64,000 nt of DNA from Mesorhizobium sp. B2-7-2 (GTDB lineage Bacteria > Pseudomonadota > Alphaproteobacteria > Rhizobiales > Rhizobiaceae). The stretch's first letter is position 1, and each line of letters begins with the position of its first letter. This document shows, piece by piece, positions 26,255-36,572 of this stretch. The notes under the pieces were generated by a model, which saw only the letters and a program-made list of their open reading frames with translations, did not search any database and was not told the origin of the DNA. The translations under genes were made by a program, and so were the position numbers. The DNA is taken from NCBI RefSeq assembly GCF_006440775.1, contig NZ_VFTZ01000011.1:124001-188000 (forward strand). Direction: 5' to 3'.

Positions 26255-28816
26255 ATGGCAGAGTTTCCGAAAAAGGCGAAGGTCGTCATCGTCGGCCTGG
26301 GCGGTATCGTCGGCGCTTCGGTCGCGCATCACCTGATCGAGCGCGGCTGGGACGATATCGTCGGCATCGACAAGTCGGGCATCCCGACCGATATCGGCTC
26401 GACGGCGCACGCCTCGGACTTCTGCTACACGACCAGCCACGACTTCCTGTCCTGCTGGACGACGCTCTACTCGATCGATTTCTACGAGAAGATGGGCCAC
26501 TACGCCCGCGTCGGCGGCCTTGAGGTCGCCCGCGTCGGCGACGACGCCCGCATGGATGAGATCAAGCGCAAGATCGCCTCGGCAAAATCCTTCGGCACCC
26601 GCGCGCGGCTGATCGAGCCGGCCGAGATCAAGGAAAAATTCCCGCTGATCGAGGAGCATCTGGTGCAAGGCGGCCTGTGGGATCCGGATGCCGGCCTCGT
26701 CATCCCGCGCTCGCAGACGGTTGCCGGCAAGCTGGTCGATCAAGGAGTTGCCGCCGGCAAGCTCCAGGCTTTCGCGAACACCTCGGCCAAGGAGCTGATC
26801 GTCGAGAACGGCCGCATCAAGGGTGTGGTGACCGAGCGCGGCACGATCGAGGCCGATTATGTCGTGGTCTGCACCGGCATTTGGGGCCGGCTCACCGCCG
26901 CGCTGGTCGGGGAGGACCTGCCGGTCATGCCGATCGACCATCCGCTGACATTCTTCGGCCCCTACAACGAGTTTGCCGGAACCGGCAAGGAGATCGGCTG
27001 GCCGCTGCTGCGCGACCAGGGCAACTCTGCCTATATGCGCGACACCGGCGACCCGAAGACCGCCGAGGGCGGGCAGATCGAATGGGGCTACTACGAGGAG
27101 ACCAATCCGCGTCTGTGCCACCCGCGCGATCTCCTTGAAAAAGACCAGGCGCGGCTCTCGCCGTCGCAGCGCGACCTCGATATGGAGCAGATCATGGCGC
27201 CGCTGGAGCGCGCCATGGAGCTGACGCCGATCCTCGGTGAGCTCGGATATAACGAAGGCCATTCCTTCAACGGCCTGCTGCAGGTGACCACCGATGGCGG
27301 CCCGTCGATGGGCGAAAGCCAGAAGGTGAGGGGGCTGTGGTATGCCGTCGCCATCTGGGTGAAGGACGGCCCGGGCATGGGCAAGCTGATCGCTGACTGG
27401 ATGACCGACGGCCGTACGTCAATCGACCATCACGCGATCGACTATTCGCGTTTCTACCCGCACCAGACCAAGGAACAGTTCATCTGGGATCGCTGCACCG
27501 AAACGGCGATGAAGGTCTACAATCCGGCGGTGCATCCGCGCGAGCCCTTCTCCAAGGGCCGCAACATCCGCCGCTCGCCGTTCTATGAGCGCGAGAAGGA
27601 ACTCGGCGGCTATTTCATGGAGTTGGGCGGCTGGGAGCGCGCCCATGGCTACGCGGCCAACGAGCATCTCCTCGAGAAGTACGGCAACCGCGTGCCGGTG
27701 CGCGAGAACGAGTGGGACAATCGCCATTTCTGGCGCGTCTCGAACGCCGAGCACCTGGCGATGAGCGAGGATTGCGGCATCGTCAACCTGTCGCATTTCT
27801 CGATGTATGACATCGAAGGGCCCGACCATGTCGCGCTGCTGGAATGGCTGTGCGCGGCCAAGATCGGCGGCGACAACAATATCGGCAAGGGCATCTACAC
27901 CCACTTCCTCGACGAGGAAGGCATGGTGCGCGCCGACTTCACCGTCATCCGCATGGCCGATCGGTGCCGGCTGATCGACGGCGCAGACGCCGGCCCGCGC
28001 GACTTCCGCTACATGCAGCGCACCGCACAGGACAAAGGCTTTGACGTCACCATCACCGACGTGACGGAGAAATACGTCACCATCGGCATCTGGGGGCCGA
28101 ATGCGCGCACGACCCTGCAGAAGGTGGTCGAGGATCCGAACGGGCTGACGCCGGAGAATTTCCCGTTCGCGGCAATCAAGCCGATCCGCATCGGCGGCAA
28201 GGACGTCACCGCCTTCCGCATCTCCTATGTCGGCGAGCAGGGCTGGGAACTGCATATGCGCTACGAGGACGGTCTGGCCGTCTGGGACGCGCTGCGCTCG
28301 ACCGGCGTCATGCCGTTCGGCGTCGAGACCTATGCCAACACGCGCCGCATGGAAAAGAGCCTCAGGCTGCAAAACGCCGATCTCTTGACCGAATACAATC
28401 TGCTCGAGGCCGACCTTGCCCGTCCGAAGGTCAAGGAGAACGACTTCTGCGGCAAGGCCAAGCATCTAGAGTATCGCGCCCGCGAGCATCAGCCGGCGAT
28501 CCTGTGCACGCTGGTAATGACCGACAACAAGGACGCCAAGGGCGTCGCGCGCTATCCGGTCGGCACCATGCCGGTGCAGGATCCCGCGACGGGCGAGACG
28601 CTGGTCGACGAGCTCGGCCGCCGCTCCTTCACCACTTCGGTCGCCTACGGTCCGACCATCGGCAAGAACATCGCGCTTGCCTATCTGCCCTGGGCCTATT
28701 GTCAGGAAGGGCGCAAGCTGCAGGTCGAGTATTTTAGCGAGACCTATCCGGTCGAGGTGGCCGGCGTCGGCTACAAGCCGCTCTACGACCCGGAGAACCT
28801 CAAGCCGCGGAGCTGA
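26255..28816 (+). CDS. FAD-dependent oxidoreductase with GcvT domain (third GcvT-family dehydrogenase)
   Basis: 853 aa from [11 protein letters not shown] (ATG 26255, GGAG ten bases upstream). The FAD motif [17 protein letters not shown] is a slightly unusual variant, and the active-site-adjacent [13 protein letters not shown] differs from the TSG(T/S)TWHAAG of the other two dehydrogenases here, so it is a separate subfamily. FAO_M, GcvT (about 480-760; [11 protein letters not shown]) and GcvT_C follow. Expected to oxidise an N-methyl (or related) substrate and load THF. Its place beside a PurC and far from the operon at 1-6460 suggests separate regulation. Confidence 0.87.
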   Translation: MAEFPKKAKVVIVGLGGIVGASVAHHLIERGWDDIVGIDKSGIPTDIGSTAHASDFCYTTSHDFLSCWTTLYSIDFYEKMGHYARVGGLEVARVGDDARMDEIKRKIASAKSFGTRARLIEPAEIKEKFPLIEEHLVQGGLWDPDAGLVIPRSQTVAGKLVDQGVAAGKLQAFANTSAKELIVENGRIKGVVTERGTIEADYVVVCTGIWGRLTAALVGEDLPVMPIDHPLTFFGPYNEFAGTGKEIGWPLLRDQGNSAYMRDTGDPKTAEGGQIEWGYYEETNPRLCHPRDLLEKDQARLSPSQRDLDMEQIMAPLERAMELTPILGELGYNEGHSFNGLLQVTTDGGPSMGESQKVRGLWYAVAIWVKDGPGMGKLIADWMTDGRTSIDHHAIDYSRFYPHQTKEQFIWDRCTETAMKVYNPAVHPREPFSKGRNIRRSPFYEREKELGGYFMELGGWERAHGYAANEHLLEKYGNRVPVRENEWDNRHFWRVSNAEHLAMSEDCGIVNLSHFSMYDIEGPDHVALLEWLCAAKIGGDNNIGKGIYTHFLDEEGMVRADFTVIRMADRCRLIDGADAGPRDFRYMQRTAQDKGFDVTITDVTEKYVTIGIWGPNARTTLQKVVEDPNGLTPENFPFAAIKPIRIGGKDVTAFRISYVGEQGWELHMRYEDGLAVWDALRSTGVMPFGVETYANTRRMEKSLRLQNADLLTEYNLLEADLARPKVKENDFCGKAKHLEYRAREHQPAILCTLVMTDNKDAKGVARYPVGTMPVQDPATGETLVDELGRRSFTTSVAYGPTIGKNIALAYLPWAYCQEGRKLQVEYFSETYPVEVAGVGYKPLYDPENLKPRS

Positions 28817-28947
28817 CAACCGGCGCAATAGCGGCAACTGGTCGGAAAAGCTTTGGCCTTCCTCGGAAGGCCTTCAGGCTTGGCTTGATGTGCTGGGGGC
28901 CAACGGCTTATGTGGCCCATCAGCAGCCCGCGAAAGCCACACGCACC

Positions 28948-29889
28948 ATGCGCATCCTTTCCGACGCCTTCATTCCCGAACTGCCCAACCGCTACAACGG
29001 CAAGGTGCGCGAGAACTACGATCTGCCGGACGGGCGCCGCATCATCATCGCCACCGATCGTCTAAGCGCGTTCGACACGATCCTGGCCTCGATACCTTTC
29101 AAGGGGCAGGTTCTCACCCAGACGGCGCGCTACTGGTTCGAGGAGACCGCCGACATCTGCCCCAACCACGTGCTGGAATATCCCGATCCCAACGTCGTCG
29201 TCGGCAGGCGGCTCGACATGCTGCCGGTCGAGATCGTGGTGCGCGGCTATCTGGCGGGGACCACCAGCACCTCGATCCTGACCAAATACAGGAAGGGCGA
29301 ACGGAGCTTCTACGGTCACATCTTTCCCGATGGGCTGCGCGACAATGAAAAGCTGCCGCAAGCGATCATCACGCCGACCAGCAAGGCCGCCAGCGGCGGC
29401 CATGACGAGCCGCTGTCGAAAGCCGAGATCATCGAACAGCGGCTGCTCACGCAGGCGCAGTGGGACACCGTATCGCGTTATGCGCTGCAACTGTTCGCCC
29501 GCGGCCAGCAGCGCGCCGCCGAACGCGGCCTGATCCTGGCCGACACCAAATATGAGTTCGGCACCGCGCCGGACGGCGCCATCGTGCTGGCTGACGAAAT
29601 CCACACGCCCGACAGCAGCCGCTACTGGATCGCGGCGAGCTACGACGAGGCGTTCGAAAGCGGCGGACGGCCGCAGAGTTTCGACAAGGACTTCATCCGG
29701 TCGTGGGTGTCGGCGCGCTGCGATCCCTACAAGGATCCTATCCCCAGAATCCCGGACGAGATCGTCAACCAGGCCTCGGCGGTCTATATCCAGGCCTACG
29801 AGGCGATCACGGGCGCGAAATTCGTGCCCGACCTTTCCGGTGACAGCGTGCTGGAACGCATCCGTTCGAATCTCGCGCGGTATTTTTGA
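28948..29889 (+). CDS. purC: Phosphoribosylaminoimidazole-succinocarboxamide synthase
   Basis: 313 aa from [10 protein letters not shown] (ATG 28948). SAICAR synthetase motifs: [36 protein letters not shown] and [12 protein letters not shown]. The length is that of the longer ADE1-type rather than the about 250-aa bacterial type. It catalyses the aspartate ligation step of purine synthesis. It is not in a pur operon here, so it may be a paralogue (inference). Confidence 0.93.
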   Translation: MRILSDAFIPELPNRYNGKVRENYDLPDGRRIIIATDRLSAFDTILASIPFKGQVLTQTARYWFEETADICPNHVLEYPDPNVVVGRRLDMLPVEIVVRGYLAGTTSTSILTKYRKGERSFYGHIFPDGLRDNEKLPQAIITPTSKAASGGHDEPLSKAEIIEQRLLTQAQWDTVSRYALQLFARGQQRAAERGLILADTKYEFGTAPDGAIVLADEIHTPDSSRYWIAASYDEAFESGGRPQSFDKDFIRSWVSARCDPYKDPIPRIPDEIVNQASAVYIQAYEAITGAKFVPDLSGDSVLERIRSNLARYF

Positions 29890-29965
29890 GCAATTCCGTG
29901 GCGGCGGAATCCGATGCCCGGATTCCCAGCTTCTGCGCGCGGCGATTTTCGCCTAACCTTGCTCC

Positions 29966-30808
29966 ATGTCTGCTTATGCCCGTGCAAGGCATATTTTTTT
30001 AGGCAGTGCCGCGCTGGCGCTGGCGCTCTGGTTGACGCCGGCAGCTTCTCCCGCCGAACCCGTCGATGTCGAGCTGGTACTGGCGGTCGATGTCTCGCTC
30101 TCGATGTCGCCGGCCGAGCTTGAGATCCAGCGCCACGGTTATGCCGCGGCGCTGACGCATGACAATGTGCTGAAGACCATCGCCGACGGCGCCTACGGCA
30201 AGATCGCGGTAACTTATGTCGAGTGGGCGGGCACGACCTGGCAGCGCGTCATCGTGCCGTGGACGGTGATCGCCAACCGCGACGATGCCGAGAAGGTGGT
30301 GGCGCAACTCAATGCCAGCCCGCCGGACAGCGCCCGGCGGACCTCGATCTCCGGCGCGCTGAGCTTCGGCAGCGACCTCTTCGCCGAGAGCGGATTCCAG
30401 GGAACCAAGCGCGTCATCGACATCTCCGGCGACGGGCCCAACAATCAGGGCGCGCCGGTCGACCTCACGCGCGACGAGGTGGTCAAGCAAGGCATCACCA
30501 TCAACGGGCTGCCGTTGATGACGCGCGGCGGTTTCAGCGGCGCCTTCGACGTTGAGAATCTCGACCGCTATTACAGCGACTGCGTCATCGGCGGACCGGG
30601 CGCCTTCATGATCCCGGTCAATGACTGGACGCAGTTTCCCGAAGCGATCCGCCGCAAGCTGGTGCTCGAGCTTGCCGGTCCCGCTTCGCTGCAATGGGCG
30701 GCGCAAGAGGCCGCGCATCCGCCGGTCGTGCTCGCCGACGACGGGCCGGCGGCGGACTGCCTGGCGGGCGAGAAGATGTGGCGCAACCGCGGCTGGGGCA
30801 CGCCGTGA
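29966..30808 (+). CDS. DUF1194 (von Willebrand-like) exported protein
   Basis: 280 aa with an N-terminal signal (GSAALALALWLTPAASPAEP). A VWA-like metal site VLAVDVSLSMS follows, and TKRVIDISGDGPNNQGAP is typical of DUF1194 proteins, common in alphaproteobacteria. Probably periplasmic; function unknown. Confidence 0.8.
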   Translation: MSAYARARHIFLGSAALALALWLTPAASPAEPVDVELVLAVDVSLSMSPAELEIQRHGYAAALTHDNVLKTIADGAYGKIAVTYVEWAGTTWQRVIVPWTVIANRDDAEKVVAQLNASPPDSARRTSISGALSFGSDLFAESGFQGTKRVIDISGDGPNNQGAPVDLTRDEVVKQGITINGLPLMTRGGFSGAFDVENLDRYYSDCVIGGPGAFMIPVNDWTQFPEAIRRKLVLELAGPASLQWAAQEAAHPPVVLADDGPAADCLAGEKMWRNRGWGTP

Positions 30809-30941
30809 GCAATCGAGAAGCCCCTCAAGGTCCGCCGGCGTGCGCCGGATTGGACCATCGTCCAGTGCGGCTTCTGCTTCATTGACAAGCCTTTTGGGGT
30901 CTGTGAGACAATTCGAGCTCACCACAAAAAGGGGAACCACA

Positions 30942-31892
30942 ATGAAAAGAACCTCCATCTTCGCGGCGGCGCTGACGGCGGCCGCGGTGCTTAGCGCGCC
31001 GGCGATGGCCGCGACGTCGCTCACCATCGGCATCAGCGGCTGGACCGGCTTCGCGCCTCTGACCTTGGCCAAGCAGGCCGGGCTTTTCGAAAAGCACGGG
31101 CTGGACGTCACCCTCAAGAAAGTGCCGCAGGCGAGCCGCCCGCTGGCCATTGCCAGCGGCGACCTGCAATGCGCGGCAACCACGGTCGAGACCTGGATGG
31201 TGTGGAACGCCAGCGGCGTCACCACCAAGCAGATCTTCCAGCTCGACAAATCCTATGGCGCCGACGGCATCGTCGTGCGCAACGACATCAAGACCGTCGC
31301 CGATCTCAAGGGCAAGAATGTCGCCTCGTCCGCGCCCGGAACCTCGCCCTATTTCCTGCTCGCCTGGGTGCTCAACAAGAACGGCATGTCGACCAAGGAC
31401 GTCACCGTCGTCAACCTGGAGCCGGACGCGGCGGCGCAAGCCTTCCTCGCCGGCCAGAACGATGCCGCCGTCACCTATGAGCCCTTCATCTCAGCCGTGC
31501 GCGACAAGGCCGACCAAGGCCATATCCTGGCGACCACGCTCGACTATCCGATGGTGCTGGACACGGTCGGCTGCACGCCGGATTTCCTCAAGGCCAATCC
31601 CGATGCCGCCAAGGCGCTCGCCGACAGCTATTTCGACGCGCTCGACATGATCAAGAAGGATCCGCAGAAATCCTACGAGATCATGGGAGCCGACGTGAAG
31701 CAGTCGGCCAAGGAGTTCGAGGACTCGGCCAAGTACCTGAAATGGGCCGACAAGGCTGAGAACAAGCAGTTCTTTACCAAGGATTTTCAGGACTTCTCCA
31801 AGACCGCGGCAGAGCTGCTGCTGCAGATGGGGCTGATCAAGGAAGCGCCGGATGTGTCGACGCTTGCAGACACCAGCGCGATCGCCGACTGA
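30942..31892 (+). CDS. ABC transporter substrate-binding protein (NitT/TauT family)
   Basis: 316 aa from ATG 30942 (AAAAGGGGAA upstream). The signal peptide is MKRTSIFAAALTAAAVLSAP. The mature NMT1/TauA-like fold starts LTIGISGWTGFAPLTLAKQA. It is the periplasmic partner of the permease and ATPase that follow. The family binds sulfonates, nitrate, thiamine precursors, taurine and similar small molecules; the ligand is not readable here. Confidence 0.9.
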   Translation: MKRTSIFAAALTAAAVLSAPAMAATSLTIGISGWTGFAPLTLAKQAGLFEKHGLDVTLKKVPQASRPLAIASGDLQCAATTVETWMVWNASGVTTKQIFQLDKSYGADGIVVRNDIKTVADLKGKNVASSAPGTSPYFLLAWVLNKNGMSTKDVTVVNLEPDAAAQAFLAGQNDAAVTYEPFISAVRDKADQGHILATTLDYPMVLDTVGCTPDFLKANPDAAKALADSYFDALDMIKKDPQKSYEIMGADVKQSAKEFEDSAKYLKWADKAENKQFFTKDFQDFSKTAAELLLQMGLIKEAPDVSTLADTSAIAD

Positions 31893-31951
31893 TCGCGTAT
31901 CGCCCGATCGGCGGTGCCACGCCGCCGATCCCTCCTCTCAAGGACTTCCTG

Positions 31952-32728
31952 ATGCTGCGCCCCTTGCACCCCGTTGCACCGGGCACGCGAACCGTGCTCG
32001 GCATCGCCTTCTTTGTTCTGTTCGTGGCGTTCTGGGCGTGGATCACGCTCGGCGGCCATGTGAACCGGATCTTTCTCGCCGATCCGCTGTCGATGCTGAA
32101 GGATGGCTGGCGGCTGCTTACGGAGGATCGTTTCTGGCTGGATATACTGATCACGATCTGGCGCGTCTTCGGCGGCTTCGTGCTGGCTTCGATCGTCGCG
32201 GTGCCGATCGGTATCGCCATGGGCGCCTGGAAGCCGGTCGAAGCCTTCCTCGAACCGTTCGTGTCCTTTGCGCGCTACCTGCCGGCATCGGCCTTTATTC
32301 CGCTGCTGATCCTGTGGGCCGGCATCGGCGAGCTCGAAAAGCTGCTGGTGATCTTCGTCGGCTCGGTATTCCAGATCATCCTGATCATCGCGGTCAAGGT
32401 CGGCGCCACGAGGCGGGACCTTGTCGAAGCCGCCTACACGCTGGGGGCGACCGACAATGGCATCGTCAAGCGCGTCATCATGCCGGCCAACGCGCCGGAG
32501 ATCGCCGAGACGCTGCGGCTGGTGCTCGGCTGGGCCTGGACCTATGTCATCGTCGCCGAGCTGATCGGCTCCTCGTCGGGCATCGGCTACATGATCATCA
32601 ACAGCCAGTCGCGGCTGGCGACGGGTCAGATCATCTTCGGCATCATCGTCATCGGGCTGATCGGGCTTCTGTCCGATTTCGCCTTTAAGGCGCTCAACCG
32701 CTGGCTCTATCCATGGAGCCTGGCGTGA
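31952..32728 (+). CDS. ABC transporter permease (TauC/SsuC-like)
   Basis: 258 aa with about six membrane helices. The EAA loop of BPD permeases is visible around VEAAYTLGATDNGIVKRVIM and ANAPEIAETLRLVLGWAW. It pairs with the substrate-binding protein upstream and overlaps the ATPase gene start. Confidence 0.92.
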   Translation: MLRPLHPVAPGTRTVLGIAFFVLFVAFWAWITLGGHVNRIFLADPLSMLKDGWRLLTEDRFWLDILITIWRVFGGFVLASIVAVPIGIAMGAWKPVEAFLEPFVSFARYLPASAFIPLLILWAGIGELEKLLVIFVGSVFQIILIIAVKVGATRRDLVEAAYTLGATDNGIVKRVIMPANAPEIAETLRLVLGWAWTYVIVAELIGSSSGIGYMIINSQSRLATGQIIFGIIVIGLIGLLSDFAFKALNRWLYPWSLA

Positions 32729-33516
32729 GCAAGCTTCTGATCGAGGGCGTCTCGCGGACCTTTGCCGGGGTCAGGGGCGGGGAGCCGGTGCGAGCGCTGC
32801 GGCCGGTCGAGCTGTCCGTCTCGGCGAATGATTTCATCACCATCCTGGGACCGTCCGGCTGCGGGAAGTCGACGCTGCTGAGGATCGTCGCCGGGCTGGA
32901 GGCGCCGAGCACGGGCCGCGTGCTACTCGACGGCAAGGCGGTCACAAGGCCGGGACCGGACCGAGGCATGGTGTTCCAGTCCTACACGCTGTTTCCCTGG
33001 CTGACGGTTGCCGAGAACATCGGTTTCGGCCTGCGCGAGCAAGGCAGGCCCGAGCGCGAGCGCAACGAGATCGTCGCTTCCTATGTCGATCTCGTCGGGC
33101 TGAGGGGTTTCGAGAACCATTGGCCGAAGCAGCTGTCGGGCGGCATGCAGCAGCGCACGGCGATCGCGCGCGCCTTGGCCAACGATCCCGCGATCCTGTT
33201 GCTCGACGAGCCGTTCGGCGCGCTGGACAACCAGACGCGCGGGCTGATGCAGGAACTGCTGCTCGGTATCTGGGAGCGGCGCAAGAAGACGGTGCTGTTC
33301 GTCACCCACGACATCGAGGAGGCGATCTTCATGGCGTCGCGGGTGATCGTGATGAGCGCCCGGCCCGGCCGCATCAAATCGGACGTGCCGGTCGACCTGC
33401 CGCATCCGCGCCACTATACGCTGAAGACCAGCCCGGAATTTTCCGCGCTCAAGGCGCAGCTTACCGAAGACATCCGCATCGAAGCAATGCGGACCGCGCA
33501 GGAGCAGTCCGCCTAG
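32725..33516 (+). CDS. ABC transporter ATP-binding protein (TauB/SsuB-like)
   Basis: 263 aa from GTG 32725, which overlaps the permease stop (GTGA) and has GGAG upstream; ATG 32713 is an alternative. Walker A GPSGCGKST, Q-loop MVFQSYTLFPW, signature LSGGMQQR, Walker B ILLLDEPFGALD and the H-loop VTHDIEEA are intact. Energises the NitT/TauT-type importer. Confidence 0.93.
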   Translation: MSKLLIEGVSRTFAGVRGGEPVRALRPVELSVSANDFITILGPSGCGKSTLLRIVAGLEAPSTGRVLLDGKAVTRPGPDRGMVFQSYTLFPWLTVAENIGFGLREQGRPERERNEIVASYVDLVGLRGFENHWPKQLSGGMQQRTAIARALANDPAILLLDEPFGALDNQTRGLMQELLLGIWERRKKTVLFVTHDIEEAIFMASRVIVMSARPGRIKSDVPVDLPHPRHYTLKTSPEFSALKAQLTEDIRIEAMRTAQEQSA

Positions 33517-33536
33517 ACGACTGCGCCTCCGCCCGC

Positions 33537-34538
33537 TTAAGCCGCCAGCAACTGCTTGCGGTCGACGCGCTCCTGCTGCGGCGAGCGGGCGTAGAGCTCG
33601 CGGTAGCATTTGGAGAAATGCGAGGCGGAGACGAAGCCGCAGGCCACCGCCACTTCCACCACCGGCATGGAGGACTGGATGAGCAGGTGCCTGGCGCGGT
33701 CGAGCCGGATCTCCAGATAGTAGCGGGCAGGCGAGCGGCCCATTTCGGTGCGGAACAGGCGCTCGATCTGCCGGCGAGAGAGATCGACATGGTCGGCGAT
33801 CTCGATCAGCGACAGCGGCTCGGAAAGGTTGGCCTCCATCAGCTCGATGATGGTCAGCACCTTGGAGTTCTGCACGCCAAGGCGGGCGCGCAGCGGCAGG
33901 CGCTGGCGGTCGGTCGGGCTGCGCACGCGGTCGGTCAACACCTGCTCGCAGACGCGGTTGACGAGGCTTTCGTCGAAATCGTCGCCGATCAGCTTCAGCA
34001 TCATGTCGAGCGCGGCGGTGCCGCCGGCGCAGGTGTAGACGTTCTGGTCGACCTCGAAGAGGTCGGCAAAGACATTGGCCTTCGGGAATGCCTCGGAAAA
34101 GCCCGGCAGGTTTTCCCAATGAATGGCGCAACGCTTGTTGGACAAGAGGCCGGCGGCGGCCAGGATATGCGCGCCGGTGCACAGGCCGCCGACGGCGACG
34201 CCGCGGTTATATTCCTCGCGCAGCCAGGCGAAGGCCGACTTGTTGTGGTAGCGCTCGACATTGATGCCGCTGCAAACGATCGCCATGTTCGGCCGATCGG
34301 GCCCGGCCATCTTCTTGCGCTCTTCCTCGAGCGAGGTGTTGACGGCGCATTCGACGCCATTCGAAGCGCGCACCGGTTTGCCGTCGATGCTGGCCAGCCG
34401 CCAGCGATAGGCTTCGTAGCCGAGCATCCGGTTGGCCGAGCGCAGCGGATCGAGCGCCGTCGCAAAGGCGATCATGGTGAAATCGGGAATAAGGAAGAAT
34501 ACAAACGATCTCTTGATCGGATGCTTTACGGCATTCAC
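33537..34538 (-). CDS. GlxA-family AraC transcriptional regulator (GbdR/CdhR-like)
   Basis: 333 aa. The N-terminal DJ-1/PfpI-like domain (about 10-190; GLCTGAHILAAAGLL) is followed by an AraC HTH pair (about 220-320; EIADHVDLSRRQIERLFR, GFVSASHFSKCYRELY). This architecture is that of Pseudomonas GbdR/CdhR/SouR, activators of glycine betaine, carnitine and sarcosine catabolism. It is convergent with the ABC operon. Given the many betaine-type genes around, it is a good candidate regulator for them (inference). Confidence 0.88.
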   Translation of the reverse strand: MNAVKHPIKRSFVFFLIPDFTMIAFATALDPLRSANRMLGYEAYRWRLASIDGKPVRASNGVECAVNTSLEEERKKMAGPDRPNMAIVCSGINVERYHNKSAFAWLREEYNRGVAVGGLCTGAHILAAAGLLSNKRCAIHWENLPGFSEAFPKANVFADLFEVDQNVYTCAGGTAALDMMLKLIGDDFDESLVNRVCEQVLTDRVRSPTDRQRLPLRARLGVQNSKVLTIIELMEANLSEPLSLIEIADHVDLSRRQIERLFRTEMGRSPARYYLEIRLDRARHLLIQSSMPVVEVAVACGFVSASHFSKCYRELYARSPQQERVDRKQLLAA

Positions 34539-34724
34539 GGGGAAACCTCACGCAGCCATGACGCGAACAGGATGTCGCGAACAGCATAGCGACAGCAGGA
34601 AAAATCATTCCTGTCAATCGGGTAGGCGGCTAAGTGAAGATTAAATTTGCGACATGGGTCGCAAATGGGCAATTCAGCGAGGCATAAAGCACCGTCGCCC
34701 GGGCAATGCGACATCAATGCACAT

Positions 34725-34757
34725 GAAAACGCCGCCTCGGCTAAACCGGGCGGCGTT
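34725..34757 (-). terminator. Rho-independent terminator for the small gene at 34784-34924
   Basis: On the minus strand the stem AACGCCGCC / GGCGGCGTT is followed by TTTC, about 27 bp after the small gene stop. Confidence 0.65.
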
Positions 34758-34783
34758 GAATTCAGCTTTGGATGCCGATTGCC

Positions 34784-34924
34784 TCAGGCGACGAAGCCGA
34801 GACGGGCGGCATTCATGGCGCCGGTCTGGCCGGGCATGGTCTTGGCGAGACGCTGACGCTCGAGAGCGGTCGTCAGGTTCATTTCGCGGCGGGCGAACAG
34901 GCGGGCAAAAAGCTTCATCATCAT
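34784..34924 (-). CDS. Small basic protein of unknown function
   Basis: About 46 aa (MMMKLFARLFARREMNLTTA...; starts at 34924, 34921 or 34918 are all possible, GGAG precedes them). Ends ARLGFVA. Basic, no signal peptide. Its own ribosome site and a downstream terminator support it as a real short gene. The family is not recognised. Confidence 0.5.
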   Translation of the reverse strand: MMMKLFARLFARREMNLTTALERQRLAKTMPGQTGAMNAARLGFVA

Positions 34925-35211
34925 CTCCATTCGGTTGCTCAGACGGGTCGCCTTCGCTTGATGGAGTGGGGCAGCTCGTTTGCTGGCGTGGATATAGGCT
35001 CGCTTCAGCAAAAACTAAATCGCAAAAGCGAAGCGCTTGTTATGAAAAGCGACATCATTTGCTACGTTTTTAGGCGGTGTGCTCAAAATTCCCGATTATT
35101 TACAGCGGCTTAATTCGTAAATTAACCCGCTATGCGACTTGTTCATATGCGTCATGCAGCGGCCGCATGGCTGGAAAAGTCATTTGAATGCAAATAAAAG
35201 GCTCAAAACAA

Positions 35212-35248
35212 ACGAAAGGCCTGCCGAGCTGATCCGGCAGGCCTTCAG
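35212..35248 (-). terminator. Rho-independent terminator for DUF1127 gene
   Basis: The 11-bp stem AAGGCCTGCCG / CGGCAGGCCTT is followed on the minus strand by TCGTTT; it lies about 20 bp after the DUF1127 gene stop. Confidence 0.8.
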
Positions 35249-35266
35249 AACTCCACACACACTTGA

Positions 35267-35452
35267 TTACTTCGCTCCGGCCCAGCTTCCGACGCCGAAG
35301 CGCATGCCGGTCTTGGCGTCGGCGGCTTCCGGCCAGCCGATATCCTTCTGCAGTTCGATCGGCAGGGCATGGATGGCGCGTTCGGTCTGGTAGCGGGCGC
35401 GGGCCGCGCTGAATTCGGTCGCAAGCCGACCGATGGATGACAGGATAGACAT
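35267..35452 (-). CDS. DUF1127 domain protein
   Basis: 61 aa. The DUF1127 core RARYQTERAIHALPIELQKDIGWP is present (shown here only by its ends: RARYQ...DIGWP). Short Arg-rich DUF1127 proteins are abundant in rhizobia, and some are linked to RNA turnover and phosphate or carbon metabolism. Monocistronic, with its own terminator. Confidence 0.85.
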   Translation of the reverse strand: MSILSSIGRLATEFSAARARYQTERAIHALPIELQKDIGWPEAADAKTGMRFGVGSWAGAK

Positions 35453-35671
35453 TTCTTTCTCCTCTATGCGGGCAGGGAGGCGCCCGTCACTGCGTTAAGT
35501 CAGGTCTGTTTCAGCTTCATTTCACGTCGATTGCAGGACTGTGTCAGGGTCGTTTGATGGCTGCTTTTGGCAGCATCCTGTATCGATCGAGTTGACTATG
35601 CGCCTGGAGTGATGTTCAATCAAACGAAATGGAATGATGGATTGCATCAGAAAAATTGAAGGCAAGCTGCC

Positions 35672-36571
35672 ATGAACGCCCCGCTCAATCATCCCTTGCC
35701 GCTGCTTGACCTCGATGTGCTGCGCACCTTCGTGGCGATTGCCGAGACTGGCAGCTTCACCACCGCCGCCAATGCGGTGTTCCGCACGCCGTCGGCCGTC
35801 TCCATGCAGATCAAGAAGCTCGAGGACATCCTGGGTCGTTCCGTCTTTGCGCGCGACGCGCGTTCGGTGACGCTGACAACGGATGGCGAGATGCTGCTCG
35901 GCTATGCGCGCCGGCTTTTGTCGATCAACCGCGAGGTGGTGTCGAAATTCATCATCCCCGACATTGTCGGCGTGGTGCGGCTCGGTTCCCCGGACGACTA
36001 TGGCGAGCGCGTGCTGCCGCATGTGCTGAAGCGTTTTGCCCAGTCGCATCCCTCGATCGCCGTCGACGTCACCATCGACCAGAGCATCAATCTGCGGCGC
36101 CGCATGGACGACCGCGCGCTCGACATCACGCTGCTCACCAATTCCTACAAGACCAGCGCGATCGGCGCGGAGGTGCTTTTGACCGAGCCGATCGTGTGGG
36201 CGGGCGCCAAGGGCGGCTGCGCGCATCTGCGTGAACCGTTGCCGGTGTCGCTGTGGGAAGAAGGCTGCGCCTGGCGGGCCGGCGCTCTCGAAGCGCTTGG
36301 ACGCGAGGGTCGCAACTACCGCATCGCCTATATGAGCGCACACACGGCCGGCCAGCGCGCCGCGATCATGGCCGATCTCGCGGTAGCGCCGCTGCCGAAG
36401 TCCTTCCTCGGCGACGATATGGTCTCGCTGGGCGCCAAGGACGGCATGCCCGAGATCGGCACTTACAATCTTGCCATGGTGGTGGCGCCCGATGCGAGCG
36501 CGCCGGTGAAGGCCGTGGCCGACCATATCCGGGCGACGTTCGAACTGTTCCGGGAAACCGGCAAGTTCTGA
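35672..36571 (+). CDS. LysR-family transcriptional regulator
   Basis: 299 aa. N-terminal winged HTH (LDVLRTFVAIAETGSFTTAA, SAVSMQIKKLE) and a LysR substrate-binding domain (VVRLGSPDDYGERVLP). Convergent with the esterase gene, one base between the two stops. Target genes unknown; the adjacent esterase is possible. Confidence 0.92.
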   Translation: MNAPLNHPLPLLDLDVLRTFVAIAETGSFTTAANAVFRTPSAVSMQIKKLEDILGRSVFARDARSVTLTTDGEMLLGYARRLLSINREVVSKFIIPDIVGVVRLGSPDDYGERVLPHVLKRFAQSHPSIAVDVTIDQSINLRRRMDDRALDITLLTNSYKTSAIGAEVLLTEPIVWAGAKGGCAHLREPLPVSLWEEGCAWRAGALEALGREGRNYRIAYMSAHTAGQRAAIMADLAVAPLPKSFLGDDMVSLGAKDGMPEIGTYNLAMVVAPDASAPVKAVADHIRATFELFRETGKF

Positions 36572-36572
36572 G

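Noticed and set aside
34539..34783. Possible small RNA in the gap upstream of the GlxA regulator gene
   Set aside because: Only a terminator-like hairpin assignable to the neighbouring small gene is visible; no promoter evidence.
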